This document shows positions 1-8,700 of a stretch of DNA of 22,696 nt, one piece after another. The number at the start of each line of letters is the position of its first letter. Positions within the stretch are counted from its first letter, which is position 1. Location of the stretch: NCBI GenBank assembly GCA_036568605.1, contig DATCSE010000021.1, positions 1-22,696 on the forward strand, in the 5' to 3' direction. Both the position numbers and the translations under genes were made by a program. Source of the DNA: DATCSE01 sp036568605. Its GTDB lineage: Bacteria > Pseudomonadota > Gammaproteobacteria > Burkholderiales > Burkholderiaceae_C. Below the pieces are notes generated by a model, which was not told the DNA's origin, did not search any database, and was given only the letters and a program-made list of their open reading frames with translations.

Positions 1-54
1 TCCTTGCGCGGGGCGCGAAGGAACACCGCCGTATGATCGTCGCGGGGGGATCGC

Positions 55-3000
55 ATGGCCCGCAAACAGGTCACCCTGGCGAAGATCTCGCGCCCGCGCT
101 CGCACGACGTGCTGGCGCGCGCGCGGTTGCACGGCGTGCTCGACAAGGCCTGCGCACGCCCGGTGGTGTGGCTGAGCGCGCAGCCGGGCGCGGGCAAGAC
201 GACGCTGGTGGCGAGCCACCTCGAGACGCGCAAGCGCCACGGCGTCTGGTACCAGGTTGACGCGGGCGACGCCGACCCTGCCTCGTTCATCTATCACCTG
301 CGACTCGCGGCCGAAGCGACCGCGCCGGCGCACGAGCCGCTGCCGCTGCTGACGCCTGAATACCTCCAGGACCTGAACGCCTTCGCGCGCCGGTTCTTCC
401 GCGAGCTCTACCAGGCGCTCGGTGCCGACGCGGCGCTGGTGCTCGACAACTTCCAGGAAGTGCCCGAAGAGTCGGCGTTCCACCGCATCGTGGCCGAGGG
501 CATGGCGCACGTGCCGCCGGGCATCAACGTCATCGTGATCAGCCGCTCGGGCCCGCCCGAGACGTACGCCGGGCTGCTCGCCGGCGAGGCGATCGAGCTG
601 CTGGACGGCGCGCAGCTGCGTCTGACGCTGGCCGAGACGCGCGCGATCGCCCGCAAGCGCGGCGTCACCGACGACGACACCGTCGCGGCGCTGTTCGAGC
701 GCTGCAACGGCTGGGCCGCCGGCCTGACGCTGCTGCTGATGCGCGCGCGCGCCGGCGGCCTGTCTCGCGACGAGGACGACGAGGCCGAGTCCATGCAGCA
801 TGTGTTCGGCTATTTCGCGCAGCGTGTGTTCGACGGTGCCGCGCCGGAACAGCGGCGCGCGCTGCTGCAACTCGCGTTCCTGCCGCAGATCACGGTCGCG
901 CTGGCCGAGGCGCTGACCGCCTATGCCGAGGTCGGCAAGCTGCTCGATCGCTTCTACAAGCGCCATCTGTTCACCGACCGCCGCCGCGTCGCGGAGGGCG
1001 GACAGACCGTGGCGGTCTATCAGTTCCATGCGTTGTTTCGCACGTTCTTGCGGCATCAGACGCGTGCCAGCCTGGAGCCCGCCCAGCAGCGAGACACCGC
1101 GCGACGTGCAGCGGCCCTGCTCGAGACCGCCGGGCAATGGGAGCAGGCGCTCGCGCTGTTCGGCGAAGCCGGCGACTGGAGCGCCTACGGCCGCGTGATG
1201 GCCGATCACGCCGAGAAGCTGCTCGAGCAGGGCCGCCGCGAGACCGTGATGGACTGGCTTGCCGGCATGCCGGAGGCCGAGCGCAGCACCGATCCCTGGC
1301 TCGCCTATTGGGAGGGCCGTGCGCTGATGCAGACCGCGCCCGAGCCGGCGCTGCGCGCGCTGCAGCGCGGCCACGAACGGTTCGCCGACGGCGGAGATGT
1401 CGCCGGCCAGCTCGCTTGCGGCGCGGCCGTGGTGCAGACGCTCTGGTATGCGCGCCTCGGCTGGTCCGAGATCGCGCCGTGGGTCGATCGTCTGGAGCCG
1501 CTGCTGGCCGACACCGGCCTTGTCTTTCCGAGCCGCGGCGTGGAGCTGTTGACCTATTCGGCGGTGCACGCGACGCTCGCGTTCTGTCGGCCGGCGCATC
1601 CGGCGGTCCAGCCGCTGGGAGAGCGGCTGCTCGGGTACGTCGATGCTGCCGAGATCGACTGGAACCAGCGGCTCTCGACGGCGACGCACCTGGTCACCTA
1701 CCTGCACAACGCGGCTGCGCACGAGCTCGTGACAGAGCTGATCGGCAAGGTCGATCCGGTCATCGACACGCAGCCGGCGAGCGCGTTGAACCGCGCGTTC
1801 TGGTTCACCTTTCGCGCGATGCACGACCTGCGCGAGGCCCGCCATGCACGCGCTGCGGCGCTCTTCCAGCGCGCCGAGGAGATCGCGCATGCCGAAGGTC
1901 TGCTGCACGCCGAGTTCGCGGCGATGCAATTCCATACCTATCTGGATCTCACGTTCCGGCACGTAGACGAGGCCGGGGCGCGGCTCGCGCGGCTCGAGGT
2001 GCATCCGGCGCGCAGCCACCCGGACGGCGCGTTGAACTTCGCGGTCGCGCAGGTGATGCATGCGCAGTTGCGCGGCGACGTGCCGGCGGCGCTGGCGCAT
2101 GTCGAGCGCGGCCTGCAGGCGGTGGAGCGCATCGGCGCGGCGTACTTCCAGGCCGTTTTCCCGGTGCTGTTCAGCAGCGCGCTGGCAGACGCGGGCCAGT
2201 TCGACCGGGCGCTGGCGATCATCGCGCGTTCGCGCGAGCTCTCGCGCGGCAGCTACCTCGAGACGATGGAAGCGCAGCTGCTGCTCGAAGAGGCCTATGT
2301 GCGCCATGTCCAAGGCGAGCGCGACGCGGCGCTGGCCTTGATCGCGCGCGGGTTCGCCATCTCCGTCGCGGCACGCTCGCGCAATGCCTATGTGCACCGC
2401 ATCGTCACGCGCAAGCCGGTGTTGCTGCAGCTGGCGCTGGAGCATGGCATCGAGGTCGAGCACGTGTCGGGCATCATCCGCCGCTGGCAGTTGCCGCCGC
2501 CGGACGGCGACGAGATCGAGCACTGGCCGTGGCCGATCAAGGTGCGCACGCTCGGCGGCTTCGACGTGTTGTGCGACGGCGCGCCTCTCGAATTCGGCCG
2601 CAAGGCGCCGAAGAAGACGCTTGCGCTGCTGAAGGCCATCATTGCGCGCGGCGGCCAGGCGGCGGATGGGGCATTGATCGACACCTTCTGGCGCGACGAG
2701 GACGGTGACGCCGCGGCGCGCTCGCTGGGCGCGGCCGTGCACCGGCTGCGTGGCTTGCTGGACGATACCGACGCGGTCGTGCAGCAAGGCGGCATCGTCG
2801 CGCTCGACCGCTCGCGCGTCTGGGTCGATGCGTGGGCCTTCGAGCGCGCCTTCGATCGTGCGCATGCGCGCGGCAGCCATGCCGAGCGGGATGCGGCGGT
2901 TGCACGCGCGCTCGAGCTGTACCGCGGTGCGTTCCTGGTCGAGGAGGAGGGCGAAAGCTGGCCCGTCGCGATGCGCGAACGCCTGCGCAGCCGCTTCATC

Positions 3001-3261
3001 CAGGGCGTGGCCGAGCAGGCGTCGCGCCTGGAAGCCGCGCACCGCGATGCCGACGCCATTGCGCTCTACCTGCGCGGGCTGGACGCCGACAACGTCGTCG
3101 AGCCTTTCTACCAGGGGCTGATGCGCTGCTACCACCGGCTCGACCGGCTGCCCGAAGCGGTGAGCGCCTACCGGCGCCTGAAGCAGACCCTGTCGGTGAC
3201 GCTGAGCCTCGCACCGTCGGCGGGGACCGAGCGGCTGTACCAGACGCTGCGTCTGGGTTGA
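55..3261 (+). CDS. STAND/MalT-like ATP-binding transcriptional regulator with C-terminal winged-helix and BTAD domains
   Basis: This is probably a large cytoplasmic signal-integrating transcription activator. The N-terminus has a P-loop (A42-Q-P-G-A-G-K48-T49) and a Walker B-like strand ending in D131 (LVLDN), as in MalT/LAL-type STAND ATPases. Residues about 330-810 are alanine-rich helical repeats, probably TPR-like. From about residue 825 a strand-rich start (KVRTLGGFDV) opens an OmpR/SARP-type winged helix, and about 930-1068 is a bacterial transcriptional activation (BTAD) helical domain. MalT itself ends in a LuxR helix-turn-helix, so this protein swaps in a SARP-type output. The ATG at 55 follows a G-rich stretch (GGGGGGA), and the frame closes with TGA at 3261. 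Its DNA target and effector are unknown. The palindrome at 3313-3328 and the genes after it are obvious candidate targets. The family call is firm; the regulon is a guess. Confidence 0.88.
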   Translation: MARKQVTLAKISRPRSHDVLARARLHGVLDKACARPVVWLSAQPGAGKTTLVASHLETRKRHGVWYQVDAGDADPASFIYHLRLAAEATAPAHEPLPLLTPEYLQDLNAFARRFFRELYQALGADAALVLDNFQEVPEESAFHRIVAEGMAHVPPGINVIVISRSGPPETYAGLLAGEAIELLDGAQLRLTLAETRAIARKRGVTDDDTVAALFERCNGWAAGLTLLLMRARAGGLSRDEDDEAESMQHVFGYFAQRVFDGAAPEQRRALLQLAFLPQITVALAEALTAYAEVGKLLDRFYKRHLFTDRRRVAEGGQTVAVYQFHALFRTFLRHQTRASLEPAQQRDTARRAAALLETAGQWEQALALFGEAGDWSAYGRVMADHAEKLLEQGRRETVMDWLAGMPEAERSTDPWLAYWEGRALMQTAPEPALRALQRGHERFADGGDVAGQLACGAAVVQTLWYARLGWSEIAPWVDRLEPLLADTGLVFPSRGVELLTYSAVHATLAFCRPAHPAVQPLGERLLGYVDAAEIDWNQRLSTATHLVTYLHNAAAHELVTELIGKVDPVIDTQPASALNRAFWFTFRAMHDLREARHARAAALFQRAEEIAHAEGLLHAEFAAMQFHTYLDLTFRHVDEAGARLARLEVHPARSHPDGALNFAVAQVMHAQLRGDVPAALAHVERGLQAVERIGAAYFQAVFPVLFSSALADAGQFDRALAIIARSRELSRGSYLETMEAQLLLEEAYVRHVQGERDAALALIARGFAISVAARSRNAYVHRIVTRKPVLLQLALEHGIEVEHVSGIIRRWQLPPPDGDEIEHWPWPIKVRTLGGFDVLCDGAPLEFGRKAPKKTLALLKAIIARGGQAADGALIDTFWRDEDGDAAARSLGAAVHRLRGLLDDTDAVVQQGGIVALDRSRVWVDAWAFERAFDRAHARGSHAERDAAVARALELYRGAFLVEEEGESWPVAMRERLRSRFIQGVAEQASRLEAAHRDADAIALYLRGLDADNVVEPFYQGLMRCYHRLDRLPEAVSAYRRLKQTLSVTLSLAPSAGTERLYQTLRLG

Positions 3262-3312
3262 CCGCGCACCGGGCGGGAGCCGGTCCACGCGCCGCGACGC
3301 CCGGCGCCGCGG

Positions 3313-3328
3313 CGGATTCGCGAATCCG
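3313..3328. promoter_or_regulatory. 16-bp perfect palindrome, candidate operator
   Basis: CGGATTCGCGAATCCG reads identically on both strands. It lies between the BTAD regulator stop (3261) and the GTG start at 3387, just before an A/T-richer stretch (3329-3340, ending GAATAAAT) that could hold a -10 element. A two-fold symmetric site here is what a dimeric regulator would use. No T-tract follows, so it does not look like an intrinsic terminator. Its role as an operator is inferred. Confidence 0.45.
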
Positions 3329-3386
3329 TAGCGAATAAATAGGGCCCCGATTTCTACAGTGCCTTCCCGAGCCAAGGAAGCGCACC

Positions 3387-3608
3387 GTGAGAGTCATCCA
3401 GCACTACGTGATCCGCATCTACCGGCGCGACGGCGACGCCGTCGCCGGGCTGCTCGAGAACGTCCAGACCGGGAAATCCGCACCGTTCCAGTCGCTCGCC
3501 GACCTGTGCGAGCTGCTGGCCGGGCGCAAGCCGATCAACCGCCGCGTCGCCCGCAATGGCTCGCCGGCCGGGGAAGCTCCGGCCGGCGGCGACACCACCC
3601 CTGCATGA
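3387..3608 (+). CDS. small hypothetical protein (73 aa)
   Basis: I do not recognise a named family. The protein begins MRVIQHYVIRIYRRDG, with a predicted beta strand, then a glycine/valine turn, a second segment (GLLENVQTGKSAPF) and a helix (SLADLCELLAGRK). The tail is Pro/Gly/Ala-rich and probably disordered. There is no signal peptide or membrane segment, so it should be cytoplasmic. The GTG start at 3387 is supported by an AAGGAAG ribosome-binding site at 3374-3380. The stop is TGA at 3606-3608, and its last bases merge with the ribosome-binding site of the next gene. It sits directly after the regulator and a palindrome and is probably co-transcribed with the lipoprotein gene. Conservation of the compact N-terminal 50 residues in relatives would confirm it. 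Confidence 0.6.
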   Translation: MRVIQHYVIRIYRRDGDAVAGLLENVQTGKSAPFQSLADLCELLAGRKPINRRVARNGSPAGEAPAGGDTTPA

Positions 3609-3621
3609 GGAGAGAACTGCC

Positions 3622-3957
3622 ATGAATCACCGCCCATCGTCCGTCGTGGCCGCGTTGCTGGCCACGTTGTTGGGTGCCTGCGCGAGCGCGCCGCCGCCGA
3701 GCGGCGCCTCGGTTACCGGTCGGCCGGCTGACGCGTCGGCGGCCTCGTGCGCGCAACTCGATGCGCAGATCGTGCAGGCCGCCGAAGCCCGCCGTGCCGC
3801 CGAGGAGAAGGGCCAGAACGCGTGGAAGGCCGTCGTGCCGTTCGCGGTGGCCGCGCGCTATGCCAGCGGCAGGGCCGCGGCCGGCGAAGCCGAAGACGCG
3901 ATGGCCGGCTTGCGCGAGCAGGCACGCCGCCAAGGCTGTGCAAGCCCATCCGGCTGA
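3622..3957 (+). CDS. small putative lipoprotein (111 aa)
   Basis: The product looks like an exported lipoprotein. A short basic N-terminus (MNHR) is followed by a hydrophobic stretch and the lipobox L17-G18-A19-C20, with lipidation expected on C20. A Pro/Ser/Ala linker follows, then a helical body with charged repeats (about 45-70) and a short apolar stretch (AWKAVVPFAVAARYA). Two further cysteines, C43 and C106, bracket the helical part and could pair in a disulfide. The ATG at 3622 is chosen because it opens the signal peptide and follows a GAGGAGAG ribosome-binding site at 3607-3614. An in-frame ATG upstream at 3556 would bury the signal peptide and overlap the preceding gene. No enzyme motif is visible. 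It is probably an envelope structural or accessory protein. Confidence 0.75.
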   Translation: MNHRPSSVVAALLATLLGACASAPPPSGASVTGRPADASAASCAQLDAQIVQAAEARRAAEEKGQNAWKAVVPFAVAARYASGRAAAGEAEDAMAGLREQARRQGCASPSG

Positions 3958-4051
3958 CACGCAGCCCGTGCACCGCTTCGAGCGGCAACGCCGTCAGCTG
4001 CGGCAAGAGCCGCTGAACCGATCGACCCACCAGACCCATCAGGAGACAACG

Positions 4052-4636
4052 ATGAAGAGTTCCCTCATGTCGACGATCGAATCACCGATGAAGCGCGCCT
4101 GGCCCCGTGCGATGGCGATCGCGCTGGCCGGCCTCGCGGGGGCCCTGCTTGCGCAGGCCGCGACGCAGCCCGGCATGCCTATCGTCTATCCCGCGAAAGG
4201 CCAGAGTCCGCAGCAGCAGGACCAGGACAAGTACCAGTGCTACGGCTGGTCGCGCGAGCAGTCGGGCTTCGATCCTATGCAACCGACGCCTGCGCAGCAA
4301 TCGCAAGCGACGCCGTCGCCCAGTGCGCAGCCGCAAGCCGCGGCGGCGCAGACCGGCTCGGGCACCGGCGGCCTCGTGAAGGGCGCTGCGATGGGTGCCG
4401 CGGTCGGCGAGCTTGCTCACCACGACGCCGGTCGCGGTGCCGCGGCCGGCGCGCTGGGCGGTGTCGCGCTGCAGAACATCCAGCAGCGCCAGGCCGCGCA
4501 AGCGCGCCAGCAGCAGGCGCAGGCCGCACAACAGCAACAGACCCAGCAACAGCAAGCGGCTCGCCAGCAGCAGAAGGCGACCTTCGACCGCGCGTTCGGC
4601 GCGTGCATGGAGGCGCGCGGCTACGCCGTGAAGTGA
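4052..4636 (+). CDS. exported glycine-zipper, Gln-rich envelope protein (194 aa)
   Basis: After a long N-terminal region there is a hydrophobic signal-like segment (about 20-36), with likely cleavage near AQA36 or A37. A conserved-looking stretch follows (VYPAKGQSPQQQ, then YQC63YGW and SGFDP). Residues about 104-140 are a Gly/Ala zipper of the kind in outer-membrane-associated 2TM/YMGG-like glycine-zipper proteins. Residues about 143-175 are almost pure Gln/Ala/Arg, and the protein ends in AC185MEARGYAVK. C63 and C185 might pair. The ATG at 4052 has an AGGAG site at 4041-4045. An in-frame ATG at 4088 would give a more conventional signal peptide and remains possible. It lies 23 bases before the efflux adaptor gene with a near-identical translation leader. 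A role in envelope integrity or stress is inferred. Confidence 0.75.
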   Translation: MKSSLMSTIESPMKRAWPRAMAIALAGLAGALLAQAATQPGMPIVYPAKGQSPQQQDQDKYQCYGWSREQSGFDPMQPTPAQQSQATPSPSAQPQAAAAQTGSGTGGLVKGAAMGAAVGELAHHDAGRGAAAGALGGVALQNIQQRQAAQARQQQAQAAQQQQTQQQQAARQQQKATFDRAFGACMEARGYAVK

Positions 4637-4659
4637 TCGCCAGAATCCAGGAGACAGCG

Positions 4660-5751
4660 ATGAAATGGGAAGCAGCCGCAGCGCTGCTGGGGACGGCGTT
4701 GCTGTCCGCAGCGTGCGGATACAAGGACGAGACCCCGCCCGAGGCGCCGCGCCCGGTGCGCAGCATCGTGGCCGGTGCGACGAGCGGATCGGTCGGCGCA
4801 ACGTATTCGGGCCAGGTGCATGCCCGCTACGAGAGCAAGCTCGGGTTCCAGACCTCGGGCAAGATCGTCGCGCGCCTGGTCGAGCTGGGCAGCCACGTGA
4901 AGCGCGGCCAGCCGCTGTTGCGGCTGGACCCGGCGCAGGAGACGCTGCATGTGGCGGCGGCGGCGGCCGATGTGGCCGCGGCCCGCAACCGCGTGGCGCA
5001 GAACCGGGTCGACCTGCAGCGCACCGAACAGCTGCTGGCACGACGGTTCGCGTCGCAGGCCGAGGTCGACCAGCAACGACTTGCGCTGACCGAATCGGAG
5101 TCGCAGCTGCACGCCGCGCTCGCGCAGCAGCAGATCCGCGTGAACCAGCGCGGCTACACCGAGCTCATCGCCGATCGCGACGGCGTGATCACCGCGCTCA
5201 ATGCGGAGGCCGGGCAGGTCGTGTCGCCCGGTCAGGCTATGGTGACGCTGGCGGCCGACGGCGAGCGCGAGGTGCTGGTCAGCATCCCGGAGTCGCGCGT
5301 CGACGAGCTGCGGCGCGCGAAGGAGCTGCGCGTGTCGGTGTGGGCCCAGCCGGGCCAGGCCTATCCCGGTGCGCTGCGCGAGCTTGCGCCGGACACCGAC
5401 AGCGTGACGCGCACTTACTCGGCCCGCATCAGCGTCAAGGCGGCCGACGACGCGCTGCGCCTGGGCATGACCGCCTCGGTGCACGCGCCGGACGTCTCCG
5501 GCGCGACCGCGATCCGGCTGCCGCTCACCGCGATCCTGCATCAGGACGGCCAGGCGCTCGTGTGGACCGTCGATGCCCAGACCGGCCAGGTGGCGAGCCG
5601 GCCGGTCGAGCTGGGCGGCGCGCAGAACGATGCGGTGCTGGTCACGAAAGGCCTGGCCGGCGGCGAGACTGTCGTGACCGCCGGCGTGCACATGCTGCAT
5701 GCGGGCCAGCGCGTCAAGGTGCTGGGGGCCACGTCGGGGGCGCAGCCATGA
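4660..5751 (+). CDS. RND efflux periplasmic adaptor (membrane fusion protein), lipoprotein type
   Basis: This is the periplasmic adaptor linking the RND pump to its outer-membrane channel. It is 363 residues, a usual length for the AcrA/MexA group. A signal peptide ends in LLSAAC19, a slightly non-ideal lipobox that suggests lipid anchoring at C19. A beta-barrel/lipoyl segment follows (YSGQVHARYESKLGFQTSGKI, about 48-68, then VKRGQPLLRLD), then an alpha-hairpin (about 92-160, heptad-like with many Ala, Gln and Arg). Next come the second lipoyl half (DGVITALNAEAGQVVSPGQ), a beta-barrel and the membrane-proximal domain. The ATG at 4660 has a CCAGGAG ribosome-binding site (4647-4653). Its TGA overlaps the permease ATG by 4 nt, implying translational coupling. 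The substrate cannot be read from the sequence. Confidence 0.92.
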   Translation: MKWEAAAALLGTALLSAACGYKDETPPEAPRPVRSIVAGATSGSVGATYSGQVHARYESKLGFQTSGKIVARLVELGSHVKRGQPLLRLDPAQETLHVAAAAADVAAARNRVAQNRVDLQRTEQLLARRFASQAEVDQQRLALTESESQLHAALAQQQIRVNQRGYTELIADRDGVITALNAEAGQVVSPGQAMVTLAADGEREVLVSIPESRVDELRRAKELRVSVWAQPGQAYPGALRELAPDTDSVTRTYSARISVKAADDALRLGMTASVHAPDVSGATAIRLPLTAILHQDGQALVWTVDAQTGQVASRPVELGGAQNDAVLVTKGLAGGETVVTAGVHMLHAGQRVKVLGATSGAQP

Positions 5752-8700
5752 GCCGACTCAACCTCTCCGAGTGGGCGCTGAAGCACCCGCAGATGATCGT
5801 GTTCCTGCTGCTGCTGCTGGGCATCGCCGGCGTGCTCGCGTACGGCAAGCTGGGCCAGAAGGAGGACCCCGAGTTCACCGTCAAGACCATGGTCGTGCAG
5901 GCCTACTGGCCGGGCAGCTCGGCGCAGCAGATGGCCGAGCAGGTGACCGACAAGCTCGAGAAGAAGCTGCAGGAGATCGCCGAGATCGACTACACGAGCA
6001 GCTATGCCAAGCCCGGCTCGACGCAGATCAAGGTCAACCTGCGCGAGGCGACCTCGCCGGCCGCGGTGCCGCAGGTCTGGTACCAGGTGCGCAAGAAGCT
6101 GGGCGACATCCAGCACACGCTGCCGCAGGGCGTGCGCGGGCCGTACTTCAACGACGAGTTCGGCGACACCTTCGGCAATCTGTACGCGATCACCGGCGAC
6201 GGCTTCGACGACAAGGCGCTGCGCGATGTCGCCGATGCCGCGCGCAGCGAGTTCCTGCGCGTGGCCGACGTCAACAAGGTCGAGCTCGCCGGCGCGCAGG
6301 ACGAGAAGATCTTCGTCGAAGCGTCCAACGCGAAGCTCGCGTCGCTGGGCATCGACCCAGCGCTGATCGCATCCACGCTCGCGGCGACCAACACGGTGGA
6401 CGCGGCCGGCACGGTGCAGACCGCCACCGAGCAGGTGCGGCTGACCGTCAGCGGCGAGTTCGATTCGGTCGAGAGCATCCGCAACATCGGCATCCGTGCC
6501 GGCGAGCGGATGTTCCGTCTGGGCGACATCGCCGACGTGCGGCGCGGCCCCGAGGACCCGGCGAGCTCGAAGATGCGCTTCAACGGCGTGCCGGCGATCG
6601 GCCTGGCGGTCAGCATGCGCAAAGGCGGCGACGTGATACGCCTCGGCGAACAGCTGACCGCGAGCGTCGCCCGCATCCAGGCGAGCCTGCCGGTGGGCGT
6701 TCAGATCCACGCGGTGTCCGACCAGCCGCGGGTGGTCGAGGAATCGGTGCACGAGTTCAAGAAGAGCCTGGCGGAAGCGGTCGTCATCGTGCTGCTGGTG
6801 AGCTTCTTCTCGCTCGGCTTGCGCACGGGCCTGGTCGTGGCGCTGTGCATCCCGCTCGTGCTGGCGCTGACCTTCCTCGTGATGTACGTGCTCGGCATCG
6901 AGCTGCAGCGCATCTCGCTGGGCGCGTTGATCATCGCGCTCGGGCTGCTTGTCGACGACGCGATCATCGCCGTCGAGATGATGGCGCTGAAGCTCGAGCA
7001 GGGCTGGGACCGCTTCCGCGCCGCGACCTACGCCTACACGGCCACGGCGTTTCCGATGCTGACCGGCACGCTGATCACCGCCGCGGGCTTCCTGCCGGTC
7101 GGGTTCGCGAAGTCGGGCGCCGGCGAGTACGTGTACTCGCTGTTCCAGGTGGTCGGGATCTCGCTGATCCTCTCGTGGATCGTCGCGGTGCTGTTCACGC
7201 CGTACATCGGCTTCAAGCTGTTGCGCGAGCAGCCGGCCGGCAGTGCGCATCACGACGAGCATGCGGTCTACGAAGGCGGCTTCTACCGGCGTTTTCGAGG
7301 TGCCGTCGAGCTGTGTCTGCAGCATCGGCGCTGGGTCATCGTCGCGACCGTCGTTGCGTTCATCGGCTCGGTCGCGCTGTTCGGCGCGGTGCCCAAGCAG
7401 TTCTTCCCGGCCTCCGACCGGCCCGAGCTGATGGTGGACCTGTGGCTGCCGCAGGCGGCGACCTTCGAGGCGAGCGAGCGCGAGGTCCAGGCGCTCGAGG
7501 CGCGTCTGAAGAACGACCCGGACGTCGTCGCGGTGACCGGCTTCGTCGGCAACGGCAGCCCGCGCTTCTACTTGCCGCTGGACGTGCAGACGCCCAACCT
7601 GAACCTCGGCGAGCTGCTCGTGATGACCCGCGGCGGCGAGGCGCGCGAACGCGTGCTCGCGAAGATCCAGACGCTGTTCGACACCGAGTTCCCGCTGGTG
7701 CGCGGGCGCGTCAACCGGCTCGAGAACGGCCCGCCGGTCGGCTACCCGCTGCAGTTCCGCGTGTACGGCATGGACAACGCGAAGGTGCAGGCCGTCGCCG
7801 GGCAGGTGGCCGCCATCCTGCGGGCCGATCCGCACGTGCGCCGCGTCAACCAGGACTGGGGCGAACGCATCAAGCGCGTGCGCGTGGACATCGACCAGGA
7901 CAAGGCACGCCAGCTGGGCATCACGTCGCGCCAGGTGAAGGAGGCGCTGCAGGGTTCGCTGTCGGGCGCGCCGGTCACGCAGTATCGCGAAGGCGACGAC
8001 GACATCGACGTGGTCGCGCGCCTGGTCGCCGCCGAGCGCACCGACCTGAACAACCTGAAGGACGCGCGCATCTACCTGCGCGACGGCAAGTTCGTGCCGG
8101 TGTCGCAAGTGGCGCGGCTCGCGCTCGACAGCGAGGACAGCGTGCTGTGGCGGCGCAACCGCGTGCCGACGATCACGGTGCGTGCCGACGTCAGCGGCGC
8201 CGAGGCGCCCGACATGACGCTCGCGCTCAAGCCCAAGCTCGACGAGCTCGCGAAGAGCCTGCCGATCGGCTATGGCATCGACATCGGCGGCACGTTCGAG
8301 TCGAGCGCGAAGTCGCAGGCCTCGATCTTCGCGGTGATGCCGCTGATGGTCGCCGCGGTGCTGTTCCTGCTGATGCTGCAGCTGCAGGACCTCAAGAAGA
8401 TGGCGCTGGTGCTGCTGACCGCGCCGCTCGGGATGATCGGCGTCGCGGCGATGCTGGCGGGCTTTCGGATCCCGTTCGGCTTCGTCGCGATGCTGGGCGT
8501 GATCGCGCTGGCCGGGATGATCATCCGCAACTCGGTGATCCTGGTCGTGCAGATCGACCACGACGTGCAGGGCGGCGTGCCGCTGTGGACCGCGATCGTC
8601 GAGTCGGCCGTGCGCCGCATGCGGCCCATCGTGCTCACGGCGCTGGCCGCGATCCTCGCGATGATCCCGCTGACCCGTTCGGTGTTCTGGGGGCCGATGG

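Noticed and set aside
1137..2708. 523-codon open frame overlapping the BTAD regulator in another forward frame
   Set aside because: The product is an Arg/Ala/Gly-rich shadow frame inside a gene with strong domain evidence.
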